Shown in pieces: positions 33,681 through 45,289 of a stretch of 64,000 bases of DNA. Below the pieces are notes generated by a model, which searched no databases, was not told the DNA's origin, and saw only the letters and a list, made by a program, of their open reading frames with translations. The stretch is taken from assembly GCA_027422505.1 (NCBI GenBank), contig JAPQWV010000328.1, positions 62,001 through 126,000 on the forward strand. The letters run 5' to 3'. A program made the translations under genes and the position numbers. Position 1 is the stretch's first letter, and each line of letters begins with the position of its first letter. Source of the stretch: Craterostigma plantagineum. Its lineage: Eukaryota; Streptophyta; Magnoliopsida; Lamiales; Linderniaceae.

Positions 33681-36600
33681 TGTAGCGACCCTAGCCAATT
33701 GCTACATATTCTAGCGTTTAACTTATGTGACTATGATGTTATGATTTGAATGACATGCAAAAATGCGTATGAAAGTTTTCCAGTTATATAATGGAACATC
33801 GTCTATATGTCAAGAGAATATTCCTAATTCTAATTACATGGAAGTGTATACATGCACAATAAAAGAAACCTATGCGCCCGGCCTCACAGGTCGTCATCCA
33901 TGCACACACTTCCACCCCAAAAGTAACTGGATGCTTCAAAAGGTCGCCTCGCCATCTAAGCGATCACGTACCGTGGTCGCGTTCACCTACAACACATAAC
34001 GTAAGGGTGATCGATAAGCTCAGTAAGTGGGAAACTATGCATGAAATGCACGTGTCCTAATTCGCCAAGACATCCGCATTGATGGTTTCTAGACTTCTGT
34101 TCCCTTCTTGTTCTCTCATTTCATATTGCGCCCTCGGCTTTTCAATCTCACTATGCCCCATCATCGAGCTCTAATCCACTAGGGATGTACATATAGGTGA
34201 CAGTACGCGCATTGAGAGACAACCCTAGTTCGCAATTTGCATTTAGTCTTTTGGCGCCTTTTCAATCCCAATGTGGTCCACATTGAGAGGCCATCGATGC
34301 CTTTTCTATCCCAATGCGGTCCACATTGAGAGGTAAACCCGTGCACAGAAATTCCCTTTATTCCCCAGGGCTCCTTTTCAATCCCAAATGCGGCCTGTCA
34401 CGCGGACGCTTCACACTGGTAGCCTACCTCGAGGTTGTTCCCTCGGGTCGCACCCTCCAGGTCCCACTTTCCGCCATGAGGGCATCAACCTAATATCATT
34501 TGTATAGTCGACGGTTCATGAACGATTCCATGGTAGCATAGGAGATCCGTGACTCAACAGTTGAGTCGACAACAGATGCCCATATCGACAAATATACATC
34601 GCTCACAGGCGATCTTGACTCATGCTCGCTCTCGTGTCCTTACCTTTATACTAGGCCTGCACGTGATCATGTCGTGAATCATAGTATCATGCATATCGTG
34701 TCATATGAATGGAATACAAATCATGTCACATAAAATTCACGTTCGCACGTAGTCACATAATGCATGCACATATAGGTTATGTGTTGTAGATGAAGTAAAG
34801 TCTCCACTTACATGGTGTCCGTTGATTAATGCTACTGGCTTGACAAAATTCCTAATCCTCGACCTTAAGCATAAAATTTCAGTCCATTATCTATAATATT
34901 TGATCATCTAAGTTCTTGAATTTTCCTAGGTTTTGAAATATAAATTGTCGACTTATATTAAACAGGTGACTACTTAAAATAATTTTGCAAAGTCAAGTCG
35001 ACCCGTAATTCGTGAGCTAGTTTTGACTTATGACTCGTGAATTATCTTAGCCTTATTTAATTCGGGGACTTATATAGTTTCACAAAATTCCTACGACCTT
35101 CGAAGTTACTTCGCGAACTTACTCAGCGTCGAAGTCATAATTCATGAAGTTATTCGTGCTCTAGTAATTCTTAGAATGCCCTGTAGACACACTTCGTGAA
35201 CTTATATAGTTCGCAAGTCTAATTTTGCTAAGTTGATAAGCTTCATGAAGTTGCTATTCTGTGGCTTTGTAAACTTCCTAAGATTCGTGACCTTGCGTGG
35301 TTCATGGAGTATAGTTGGTGACTTAATTCACACCTTATTCTTTGCTACCCTAAAAGTTTACTAACTTCGTATGGTTCGTGAACTATCTTTGCCTTTTAAC
35401 CTAAGTTCGTACGGTTCGCGAAGTATTTTATCACTTTCCTAAAGTTGTCCCAATTCGCGAACTTTCTAAGTCTTATAAAGTTCATGCACTCTCTCTCAAC
35501 TCGTGAAGTGCCCTTCAATTTGCCAACCTACCCAAGTTTGTGAAATGTCTCTACTATCTCACGGTTCGCAAACTAATTCTACCCTCTCATAGTTTGCAAT
35601 TGTTGCCTTCACGATTCGTGAAATGCCCTACTCACCTAGTTTGCACCTTATCAAACTCGCGACATCTCACACGTTAAATTCACGAAGTGCTCTACTCACA
35701 AGATTCGCAAACCTTAGCCCTCTCAAGTCGCCAACTAATCTTAAGTCGCAACATGTACTTTAATTCGCGACCTTGTGTAGTTTGCGAACTACTTAGACCT
35801 TTCCTTGGGTCGCAGCTTCTACGGGGTTCGTGACTTGTTATGGAGTTCGCGAAGTTCGTTGCACGGCTCATGGATTCGCCAAGTAAGGTTCGCCATCCTT
35901 CCTTAGCTCGTGAAATTCTGAATTCGCGAAGTAAGTTTTCCATTGATTCATGAAGTTTGCCATACACACCCGCTTTGCAAGTCAGTTCGCAAATTGCATG
36001 TGGACCCGCCAAGCTCAATCAGTTCGCGATATTATCCTCAAAAGTCTAATTCGCGAATCCCTTTCTTTAAGTTTCTTAGAGTTCGCCAAGTGTATTTCAC
36101 TATCGGTTCGCGAACTAGGAATCGCCGAGTAGGATTCGTGAAGTGACCGTGGCATGTGAAGTCCTCAATCCGCGAACTCGAACTCCTGTGGATTCACGAA
36201 CCTCTCATAGCGTCCAATTAGCGACTTGCATGGATCCGCCAAGTTATGGTTTTCCTTGCATGGTCACTTCGCGAACTTGTGTATGTAAAACGTTTTGGGT
36301 TCGTGAACTTTAATTTTCACCATGGTTCGCGATCCAGAGTTCGCGAAGTATGAACATCGAGACTCTAGTTACACAGAAACACTCTTCATCGCGAATCTCT
36401 TAGTCTAAAGATCAAAATACAACTTTCCCTCAAGAACACGTTGAACATCATATGAACCCAAAAACCCTAAAAATCGAGTTAACCATAGGACATGATTTTG
36501 GACAGATTTTCGAGTGCTAACATCCTAAGCAAGTTAAATCTGAACTTACAACTTAAAATCATAAGCTAAAATGTAAAACACCTAGTAAAGTTTCGTACCT

Positions 36601-37076
36601 TGTCCAAGCTAGAGTTCGAACTCTCCTCCCTCTCTCTTCGTTCGTTTCTAGTGTGAGAATGGAAATATCTTCTTTTTCTTCTTGTCAAATATATTTACAT
36701 ATATTTTAAGTTTAATAATAATAATAATGCTGATGACGAAATGGTCCCTATATTTGTGCTTATTCTCACCTAGGTATTTTTACTTACTATAATGTTATTT
36801 GTTTGTCGATGTTTTTTTTTTCTTATCCAGTTCTTAAAATTCCCTAGCAAGTGAGGTGTCACCTAAACACATAATTAAATTCACGAAGTCATACAATCAA
36901 GTAAGCACATAATTTAACGCACAAAATTCGTGAAATTATGCAGGCACCTAATTCATCCACCAAGTTCATGTAGTCACATAAGCATACTATTAATACACGA
37001 AATTTATGCAGTCACTTAATATAAAATATGTGTGCAAATTTATTGGCTCATTGGCCTATGGGGACCCATTACTACA
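33681..37076 (-). mobile_element. Solo gypsy LTR, 3.4 kb, TSD GTCAA
   Basis: GTCAA flanks it at 33676-33680 and 37077-37081. The plus strand begins TGTAGCGACCCTAGCC and ends GGACCCATTACTACA. The strand is inferred from similarity to the other gypsy LTRs: GTTATGTGTTGTAGATGA at about 34785 corresponds to the related stretch in the minus-strand LTR at 60840. Its middle is filled with TTCGCGAA-like motifs. At 3396 bp it is long for a single LTR. I see no coding sequence in it. Confidence 0.85.
34960..36400. repeat. Dispersed TTCGCGAA/TTCGTGAA motif field inside the solo LTR
   Basis: The palindrome TTCGCGAA and one-base variants (TTCGTGAA, TTCACGAA, TTCGCAAA, TTCGCCAA) recur every few tens of bases, usually followed by CTT or GT, for example at about 35100, 35455, 35870, 36025, 36105 and 36340. 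Spacing is irregular, so this is not a classical tandem repeat. Confidence 0.75.
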
Positions 37077-37658
37077 GTCAAGTCCCTGTCTGAGGTCCAT
37101 GAAGTGACGGAATGCGTCCCATCTCTAGAAAATAGGGAGCCGAGCGGGAATCTGGGGCAAAATCATAGCTATAAAAGGGGACTCCTTTCATTTGAAAGGG
37201 ATACGAACACATAACGAAGGAGAAAACTCTCAACTGCGATAATACTTCAATATTCTTCATTTTTACATGTTCTTGTGAGAGAAAGAGAGAGAAAAGAAGT
37301 GTTGTGAGTGTGTAATTTCCAAAAGTGATGAAGAAAACATTGAACATGCCCCTCTACGTCTTTATTATGCCCTGTTTACGTCATATCACATGCACAACTA
37401 GGTCCGCACCGCCCGAGGACCTACAAGGACCTCAAAATATCCATGCCTCCCACTGTTTGTTGCGTCCCTCTCACGTCCTAAACAGGTCCACAAACACGTC
37501 CCAACGTCACAAACACGTCAACACACGCCACCAACACGTCCATTTCACGTCCCTTATGAACAAGCACCTTAGGCACGTCCTAAAACGTTTAGATATTAAA
37601 CCTACAAATTTCTCGAACCACATCTATAAATTTTGTTGATTGGGATAGCCTCATATCA

Positions 37659-38504
37659 AGTCAATACACAACAGGACAAAATACATTTAAGGCATATTAG
37701 TCAATACACAATAGGACAAAACACATTTCTGATTCTGCTTTTATAATGGTATAGATGTCGATATATAGATAGATAGGTTTATTATATTTGTAATAATGAA
37801 GAAAGAAAAACACGACCTTACCCTCGTCCTTTGGAACTTCTGCCCCCGTTTGAGATCCGTGCACATATGGGATTTCCTCCTTGGTGTTAGGGTTGTTTAC
37901 TTGTCTCATTACTATCATTCTACAACATCACCACAGCCAATACGTGGCAGCGTAAAGAACTAATTAGGAGATGACATTTCAAACTATCACATATAAAGAA
38001 CTAAAAAAAATCTACGCATCAATAGCAAAGGATATACTTCACGCTTATGTTTACTTGGGACATCCCATACACATAGTTTAAAGAATAAAGTACATAAATC
38101 TGCATATGAGGTGTAGCCATCCATTGTATGACAAATAAGCAATACAAGTTTGGAGAATGAAGTATATAAATAGGGTACAAACTAAGTTCGGAGGAAGTAC
38201 ATAAAATTATGTTAAAACTATCACAAGAGACAAGACTAGACCCTGATAAAAAAGGAGGAATTTTACATAATGTTCCTATGTTTGTATGCAACAAAGGATG
38301 CATAAAGCAACTTCAAATATTGATAACTCTGGTGATGCGACATTTTAGGAGCCAAGATCAATGAATCGTAATTACAATCCCAAAAAAAAATTGAAGAAAA
38401 AAAAGAAAAGAAAAAGAACAAGCTAGAGGGCGAGCGCATAGTCAGTAAGACCAACAACGTCCATCCCCAATTAACAACCATAGTTGAACTATAATCTCTT
38501 CTAG
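37659..38504. other. Intergenic DNA upstream of the SKS gene
   Basis: A tandem duplication of about 40 bp starts here (AGTCAATACACAACAGGACA at 37659, recurring at about 37699). A short AGAT microsatellite follows at about 37759. The rest is AT-rich with no supported gene; short minus-strand frames look like chance. Confidence 0.5.
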
Positions 38505-38513
38505 TATATATAA
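38505..38513 (+). promoter_or_regulatory. Putative TATA box of the SKS gene
   Basis: TATATATAA followed by CCCCCCA lies 167 bp before the ATG at 38680. With a normal TATA-to-start distance, transcription would begin near 38540 and leave a 5' untranslated region of roughly 140 bases. There is no direct evidence of the start site. Confidence 0.5.
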
Positions 38514-38679
38514 CCCCCCACAATCGTCCATGCCTCATAGAGATCAGCACAAGAGATTAAGCCCTCTTGCCGGAAGTAGGCAAGGCGCCCCACATACATA
38601 AATAATATTAATCTCTTCTTCTAGGCAAGCAAAAGGAAAAAAAAATATCAATCTCGATTTTTTTTTCTTTTGGGCAGTG

Positions 38680-40356
38680 ATGACTTTTAACAAGACACCA
38701 TTACTAGCCGCTAGCCTCATGGCCGCAACGTGCCTTTTGAGCATCGCTGTGGCGGAAGATCCATATTGGTTCCACACGTGGCGCGTGACCTACGGCACCG
38801 TCGCCCCGCTCGGCGTCCCCCAACAAGGCATACTCATCAACGGCCAATTCCCGGGCCCTAAAATCAACTGCACGTCCAATAACAACATCGTCATAAATGT
38901 CTTCAACGACCTTGACGAGCCTCTCCTCCTCACATGGTCCGGCGTCCAACAGAGAAAGAACTCATGGATGGACGGCACGCCAGCCACCATGTGCCCGATC
39001 CTCCCGGGACAGAACTACACATACAAGTTTCAAGTCAAGGATCAGATCGGAAGCTACTTCTACTACCCAACCACTGCCCTCCACCGCGCAGGCGGCGGCT
39101 TCGGAATGATCCAAATCCACAGTCAAGAACTCATTCCAGTCCCTTTCGACTGGCCTGCGGAAGAGTTCACCGTTCTCATGGGCGACTGGTACAACAAGGG
39201 ACACAAGGCGTTGAGGGCCGAACTCGATGCCGGAAAAACCATCGCCCGCCCCGATGGCATACACATCAACGGTGTATCGGGAAAGGCCGGCGACGCCTCG
39301 CTCGCCCCGCTCGCCACGGTGGAGTTGGGAAAGACCTACAGGTTTAGGGTGTGCAATGTCGGGCTCAAGGCGTCCCTCAACTTTAGGTTCCAGGGTCACG
39401 CCATGAAGCTCGTGGAGGTCGAGGGGTCCCACGTCATGCAGAATGTGTACGACTCCCTCGACCTACATGTGGGCCAGTGCATGTCAGTTCTGATCACGGC
39501 CGACCAGTCTCCCGGGGACTTCTACATGGTGGCCTCGACCAGATTCCTCAGGCAAACCCTTACCTCGGTCGCGGTGATTAGGTACACCGGGAGCAGCCAG
39601 CCGGCGAACCCGACCCTCCCGGCCCCGCCTCCGGACAACACGAAGGGGATCGCATGGTCCATGAATCAGTTCAGGTCATTCAGGTGGAACTTAACCGCGA
39701 GCGCGGCTCGTCCCAACCCGCAAGGCTCGTACCACTACGGGAGCATCAACATCACGCGAACCCTGAAAATCGTCAACGATAGGTACTTGGTTGGAGGGAA
39801 GCTGAGGTACGCGCTCAACGGAGTTTCCCACGTGGATGGGGAAACCCCATTGAAGCTCGCCGAGTACTTTGGAGTCGAGAGAGATGTTTTCTCTTACAAT
39901 TTGGTCAAGGATGAGGCGCCCGCCGATGGGTCGCCGGCCGTAGTGGCGCCGAGCGTGGTGAATGTGACGTTTAGGGACTTCATCGAGATTATTTTCGAGA
40001 ACCGCGAGAAAACGATACAGACGTACCATTTGGACGGGTATTCGTTCTTCGCGGTGGCAGTGGAGCCGGGGAGGTGGAGTCCAGAGAAGAGGAAGAACTA
40101 CAACTTGTTCGACGCGATTAGCAGGCACACAGTTCAGGTTTACCCTAACTCGTGGGCTGCAGTGATGACGACTATGGACAATGCGGGGATGTGGAATTTG
40201 AGGTCGGAGATGAGAGAGAGGGCTTACTTGGGTCAGCAGCTCTACTTCAGCGTATTGTCTCCCAACTACTCGTTGAGGGATGAGTACAACATTCCCGACT
40301 CGCAGATGCTTTGCGGGATCATCAAGGACATGCCCAAGCCACACCCATACATATGA
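38680..40356 (+). CDS. SKU5-similar (SKS) multicopper-oxidase-like protein, secreted, intronless
   Basis: A 558-residue protein with the three cupredoxin domains of the ascorbate oxidase/SKU5 family. The in-frame GTG at 38677 is unlikely in a plant, so I start at the ATG at 38680. Residues 1-25 form a signal peptide (LLAASLMAATCLLSIAVA), and mature DPYWFHTWRVTYG follows. Copper ligands are lost, as in SKS proteins: TWSG at residues 85-88 replaces HWHG, YYPTTALHRAGG replaces an HxH site, and the C-terminal HCH-type region reads MWNLRSEMRERAYLGQQ. N-glycosylation sites are frequent (NCT, NYT, NLT, NIT, NVT, NYS). The tail ends KDMPKPHPYI without a hydrophobic GPI signal, which resembles pollen-type SKS/Bp10/NTP303 proteins more than GPI-anchored SKU5. 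An apoplastic role in pollen tube or wall growth is inferred from the family. The open frame has no intron, unlike SKU5 genes as I know them, so a retrocopy is possible. Confidence 0.9.
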   Translation: MTFNKTPLLAASLMAATCLLSIAVAEDPYWFHTWRVTYGTVAPLGVPQQGILINGQFPGPKINCTSNNNIVINVFNDLDEPLLLTWSGVQQRKNSWMDGTPATMCPILPGQNYTYKFQVKDQIGSYFYYPTTALHRAGGGFGMIQIHSQELIPVPFDWPAEEFTVLMGDWYNKGHKALRAELDAGKTIARPDGIHINGVSGKAGDASLAPLATVELGKTYRFRVCNVGLKASLNFRFQGHAMKLVEVEGSHVMQNVYDSLDLHVGQCMSVLITADQSPGDFYMVASTRFLRQTLTSVAVIRYTGSSQPANPTLPAPPPDNTKGIAWSMNQFRSFRWNLTASAARPNPQGSYHYGSINITRTLKIVNDRYLVGGKLRYALNGVSHVDGETPLKLAEYFGVERDVFSYNLVKDEAPADGSPAVVAPSVVNVTFRDFIEIIFENREKTIQTYHLDGYSFFAVAVEPGRWSPEKRKNYNLFDAISRHTVQVYPNSWAAVMTTMDNAGMWNLRSEMRERAYLGQQLYFSVLSPNYSLRDEYNIPDSQMLCGIIKDMPKPHPYI

Positions 40357-40358
40357 AA

Positions 40359-40364
40359 AATAAA
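40359..40364 (+). terminator. Candidate polyadenylation signal AATAAA
   Basis: AATAAA begins three bases after the TGA stop of the SKS gene. It is the only clear candidate before the LTR at 40390. If used, cleavage would fall at or inside the LTR. Confidence 0.45.
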
Positions 40365-40389
40365 ATCATATAATTCGTTTGTTTACCTA

Positions 40390-41826
40390 TGGATCGAGTA
40401 ATAAATTAAAACGAATATCGCAAACTATCCTACGCTCAACAGGCAAGTGTACCTATCGAAAATAGTGTAGAAATGACAAGTATTCGAGTATCGAACCCAA
40501 AGGAACTACGTACTTTAGAAAACGTTGTTTAAATATCCTAGTGCATATTTTTGTTGTTTGAGGAAATATAATGAAAAGTAAACGCTTAAAATAAAAAGTT
40601 GATAAAAAATAATAACGATGGAACGACCTATAAAAACAAACGTATTTCCCCCAAGCTTGACCAGACTGGTGACAAGTAATATTAAACTAACTATTAGACC
40701 GTGATGTTCCTAGAGCATGCATACGAATTTATACGACTGACGAAACTGCGCCTTATCACATAATAATCGTAGACAACTAATCCATGAGTTAAATAGCTGG
40801 GCAAGCCTTCCCTAACTAGTCAACCACAGATTGCATTAAAACAGTATGAATCCCACTATTGAATTGACTCTCATTCGGCGTGGTAGCTCAACCTATCTAA
40901 AGCGATGAATTTATTCCGCTCGTTTACGAGTGGTCTAATCGTTAGCCCCTCTCTCGAGCATAGCTTTCGATTTCCCACAAATTATCTTAATCACATAGAC
41001 ATAACGAAAATAATATTGTAATTTGTATCCGAGTCGTAATAGCCAAAACAATAATACTTTTAAACACGTGCGATATCGCTAGGATTCATCTTTATCTCAA
41101 ATACTATGAGATTAGCTACTCATACGAAACATCAACACGACGAGAAGCATAAATGACAACGAGAAAAATCATAATTTCTTCCCTGAATTTCGCCTCTGTG
41201 GTCGAACACGTGGTGTGCGTCTGTGGGAGAGGCAGCCCTTTCAACTCCTTGTTGCCGTGTGTGTGCTGTGTGAGGAGAAGAGCAGCAGCGTCAGGTGTCT
41301 TGCTTCTTGGAAGAGCTGCCTGCTTATGATTCTGAGCGGCCTTAGCTCCCCGAAGTTGCCCCGTCTCTCTTTTCTTGGTCATTTTTCGCCCTCCCCATTT
41401 TCGTCCATGCTTGACCTTATTTATAGATTGTAGACGGGAGACAATATCTTTTCTTGACTGCTAAAAAACGGCGTGATCTTCATTTTCTTCCTTGAGCCGT
41501 CTTCATTTTTGTGTGTTGTCTCCGTTCGTGTATGTCATGACCTTGTATTTATCTTTCTATTATTTTTTTTTAAACAATTGGGCTTGGGCTTGAGACTTTT
41601 CTTGGGCTGAATTTTATCCTTGGGCCCAATTGGGTTTTTTGGGCCGATATTAGTCTTGGAGATCCTCGATTCTTTTCAAGTCCGTCGGTTGTAGTTCTTT
41701 TTCTCCAATATCTGTCTAATATGCAATATAAACGTAAAAGCATAATATCCGAAGAAATTTAAATTAATATCAACCGGTAATGTGTTTAAACGGAGTATAA
41801 TTAATAGCACAAATTTTCATTTATCA
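40390..41826 (-). mobile_element. 3' LTR of a minus-strand family C element, directly behind the SKS gene
   Basis: It aligns with the solo LTR at 30082-32088. On the minus strand it starts TGATAAATGAAAATTT at 41826, right after a polypurine tract, so it is a 3' LTR. The outer end at 40390 (TGGATCGAG on plus) is placed by comparison and is less certain. It is shorter than the solo copy (about 1437 versus 2007 bp). The paired LTR is absent because the internal region is truncated at 42277. Confidence 0.75.
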
Positions 41827-42277
41827 AATCTCTCCACACTTAAGCGTTTGCTTGCCCTCAATCAAAGAAATAATAATGGCATATAAAAGGATATAATCAT
41901 GCAACATATCAATCAAGAGCGAAATCACGTAGGAGAAAATGCAAGTAAAATTGGAAAGCATATTTGAAATCAACGACTAACTATACGATTTTATTTAGCA
42001 ATACCCATCAAAATCCGTACCTCGCAATGATTCAATCAAATCACTAGGTGTATGGGTTAAGATGTCGGTGATATCTCTCGGGTCATGCACTAATCTAATC
42101 TTTACCATAAGCTTGCAAGTGATTCGTAAATCTACTACCTTCATTGATCAAGCGTGAATCCGAAGGTCTTTACCGGGTTCTAATATGGCTCAACTGACTA
42201 TATTGAAGAATAAACTTCAATTGAAAACGTCAAAGGCGTCATTGATCAAGCGTGAATCCGAAGGTCTTTACCATGTC
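41827..42277 (-). mobile_element. Internal 3' scrap of the family C element
   Basis: The minus strand reads AAGTGTGGAGAGATT at 41841-41827, a polypurine tract against the LTR. The remaining sequence up to 42277 is non-coding. A 34-bp direct repeat (TCATTGATCAAGCGTGAATC and following) occurs at 42141-42174 and 42239-42272. At 42278 the sequence switches to an Angela-type LTR. Confidence 0.65.
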
Positions 42278-44103
42278 ATGTTTGAGTTGGACGAGGGAGG
42301 GACACCGGACGGTCCTTAATCTCAGCATTAAATAAAAAGTCCATAAGTCTAAGGATTCTAGGTGGGTGACTAGATATCCGAATATGACTTATCCATTGAT
42401 GGCCACATAGTATCGGTAGTGTCACCGATTACCTGATAGGTTGTGGGTCGTGGTGGAAATATTGGTGATGGAGAGATCGCATATTCGGACATACGGCTCA
42501 TATTGGTCTCGATCACATGACTAGGATGTTGTCAATGATTGAACGAATGACTATATCACTGACGGATTTGCTTTCGCGATTTTGATTTGTCGCTAGTTGG
42601 CTAGGTCCACAAGTGTTCGAAATTGGGACATGGGCTAGCGACGAAACGCAACTGACTTTACGGATTCACTGCATATATTCGTATAGGTTAACGTTCTATG
42701 AGGTAATCTGAGAACAACGATTATAAAGCCTTCGGCCGTAGCTTAGAAAGCTCGCTCGTATTAGATACGGAGCGGAGTTTGAATAATCGGTTGGTCTAGA
42801 TTATAACATAGTGTTGGGTTAATGAGTTTGACATTTACATGGCTCTCACCTAACCGGGATAGGCTAGGCGAATACTAGGACTCGTGGATTCCTCCCATTC
42901 CAGTTGAGACGGACCTAGAGAGTCGCGCTTAAAAATGGTAATGAACTTGAACGAAAACGGCAGGCTTTTCTCTAGAACCTAATGAATGGGATTCGTTGAG
43001 GTAGTGACAAAGTTGACACGAGGTTTCGATGATTTAGTTAAATTCCAAGATGTAGGTGCTTAATTAATTAACTAAATGAGGCTCAATTGTAAATAAAATA
43101 GCTTGAGGTGGCAAGTGACTCACTTTGAAGGTGCATGACAAGTGTAATTGAAATATTATAAACAAACCTTAGTGAAATTTTACTACAAATGAGAGCATGC
43201 AAAAATGAAAAAAAAACAAAACGATACCCAACGTGAGGAGTTTCTAGACCTAAGTACTTGGTACTTTACTCTCAACAAATATCTAGAGAAAAGAAAGAAG
43301 ATAACGTGGTTGAGGTTTTGGAAATTCTTAAGCTACGTAATTCTACCATGGGATCGTTCGACGAAGCCCGACGCCCGAACCAAGCCGCTTCTAGCCATCG
43401 GGAAAGTCTTTGGAGGTTCAACCAAGGACATAACGGCGTGACGATCTAGCCCGGAGGCCCCGAGAACCAGACGAGGCGCAACGACGTCCATCCGAGGTGT
43501 AATTACGTACACCGACGATATATTTCGAACCCTACTGATTTGATTTTCGAAAGACCCATCGTTGTGAACGCCCGGAAGTGTAGAATCATTCTGGAAACTT
43601 TGGTATCGATCGGAAATTGTTTCGGTCATCAAATAGTTAAAAGACGGAAGACTGCCGCTTTAGTCGAATTGATAATTTCGAATAACTGATTTGATTTTGT
43701 CAAAAATACCAAATGATATCGGAATGATTCAAAAGACCACTCGTTACGATCATTGGGAAGTGTAGAATCGTTCTAGAAAATTTAGTATCGATCGGAAATT
43801 GTTTCTGTTATCAAATAGTCGAAACGCTGTCGACTGCCGCTTTGTTCGAACTAGTTTGGAATTAAATTATCAACGAATAAATTTGTGTGAAATTCGAATT
43901 ATTGAAATTCGGATTAGAAGTGGTCTCCTGAAGCTCAGGGCATTATCTTGGGCCCTCGGGAGAAGCCGAAGGGCGCCAGGTCGAGTTTAGATGTTGAAAA
44001 TCAAAAATTCGACACCCTACAACGCTCTGTTCAAAAAACACTTCCGCTATTGCAACGTTGTGATTTTCGGGGGCCTGTGTCGATTAATCGGGCCCATCCA
44101 ACA
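42278..44103 (+). mobile_element. 5'-truncated Angela-type LTR relic
   Basis: From TGTTTGAGTTGGACGAGG onward it follows the Angela-like LTRs at 17878 and 25330 and ends GGGCCCATCCAACA. The first roughly 170 bp of the LTR are missing and several internal deletions are visible, for example around 42650-42670 and 42860. No primer binding site follows. It is more diverged than the other two copies. Confidence 0.85.
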
Positions 44104-44228
44104 GATGAGACTAGGCGATCGCATGTTATAGACAGTTCATGTGATATGATAAATCGTTATGTGCTATATATGGAAATAACGCGTGAGATATCCTACTGAG
44201 TTATAAAAGGAAAATATGCTGTTTACAT

Positions 44229-44594
44229 CAATGTTTAAACCGGGTCTCCGAACTTGACCGGAAATTTTAGTGGTTTAAGGTTTAATGGTTTAACCGGTAT
44301 AAAACCCGAATCAAACCGGAGTTAAACCGGTGTTCCTAAATATATAATATTATGTTACCAATCAAATACAAAATAATGGAGGATTAGAAACTAGTTATAA
44401 AGTGGAATTTCATAAATTAATGATAATGTAGGGGTCAAAAATTAAATAAACATAGGTTGGGAAATAAAATATTATGGTAAAGTCCAATACCTAAATCATT
44501 GGGCCACATCAAATAATGTTCATAATTTCGTTTTTTTTTTTTATTTTTTTAATGAATTCTGCGGACCGGAATCGGACCGGATTTCAAAACCATG
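44229..44594. mobile_element. MITE-like foldback with CCGG-rich ends
   Basis: The left end CAATGTTTAAACCGGGTCTC and the reverse complement of the right end, CATGGTTTTGAAATCCGGTC, match with small gaps. The interior near the left end repeats GGTTTAACCGGT-type motifs, which pair with GGACCGGAATCGGACCGG on the right. Many plant hAT-like MITEs look like this, but I could not find an 8-bp target duplication. No coding sequence is present. Confidence 0.5.
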
Positions 44595-45289
44595 GTTGGA
44601 AAGTGATATATCCGTTGATACTAGGTCATTCCTGCATGAAAGTCACATATACGATTATTTGCATGCTTTTCACTGAATTTAATGCGTAATATTGAATTGA
44701 TATCTTTCCTTATGATGATTGGAATATTATATTTAGGAAAGAATCAATTTGATTGACTTTGTGGATAAGATGCTATTATATGGTAATATGCTAAACACGG
44801 ATGTGATCTCTAAAATATGGAAAGTTGTGCCATGACAAGTAAATTTGTGACAGCTGTGATATGATATGATATTATGTGCTGAACATGATAAATATGATTG
44901 ATCTATGCTAAATATGGAATTGATATGCTGCTATCTCGTGTGCTATACTTGGAAAGTAAATCTGGATTGACTTGTTCTAGAAACTGATAGCAGGGAATCA
45001 CTTATGGAAAGTTCTGATATGTAAATATATGCGAAATGGTTGAATATGCTTGAGAACGAAATTGAGCTTTTATATGGAATATAATCATGCTTTAATGTGC
45101 TATATGACCGTTGTGATAATCTATTAAGAGCACGAATTTATATGGTATGATTGACTCGAAAATTGCATGGAAACTATGCTTGATTTGGTGATTATTATAT
45201 GTTATGATTTTCCATGTGAAGTGCTGATTGAAAAGGATTATATATGAGCTACACATCAGAATTTCGAGACACTTAGAACTTGAGAACAT
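44595..45289. other. Unassigned AT-rich DNA
   Basis: Non-coding, with repeated TGATATG and TATGCT-type words. It may be part of an old LTR, but no terminus was identified. Copia integrase sequence begins at about 45290 on the minus strand. The stretch 44104-44228 just before the MITE is also unassigned. Confidence 0.35.

Larger units (their letters stand above)
33290..37658 (+). mobile_element. Retand-like gypsy 3' LTR, copy 2, split by a solo LTR
   Basis: It starts TGATGCGGAAC and ends CCTCATATCA, matching copy 1 at 12826-14091. Without the insertion at 33681-37076 and one target duplication it is about 968 bp. Copy 1 is longer partly because of its 47-bp array. AGCTATAAAAGG at about 37168 is the TATA-like core. 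ACACGTCC-type repeats occur near 37490-37560. Confidence 0.75.

Noticed and set aside
34960..36400. CRISPR-like regularly spaced repeat
   Set aside because: Repeats are short, variable and irregularly spaced within a plant LTR. CRISPR arrays are prokaryotic and need identical repeats with uniform spacers.
38677..38679. GTG as the start of the SKS protein
   Set aside because: Plant nuclear genes rarely start at GTG, and an ATG follows immediately at 38680.
38704..40344. Long antisense open frames over the SKS gene (for example 39691-40344)
   Set aside because: GC-rich third positions of the SKS coding frame create open antisense frames. They have no motif and no start context.
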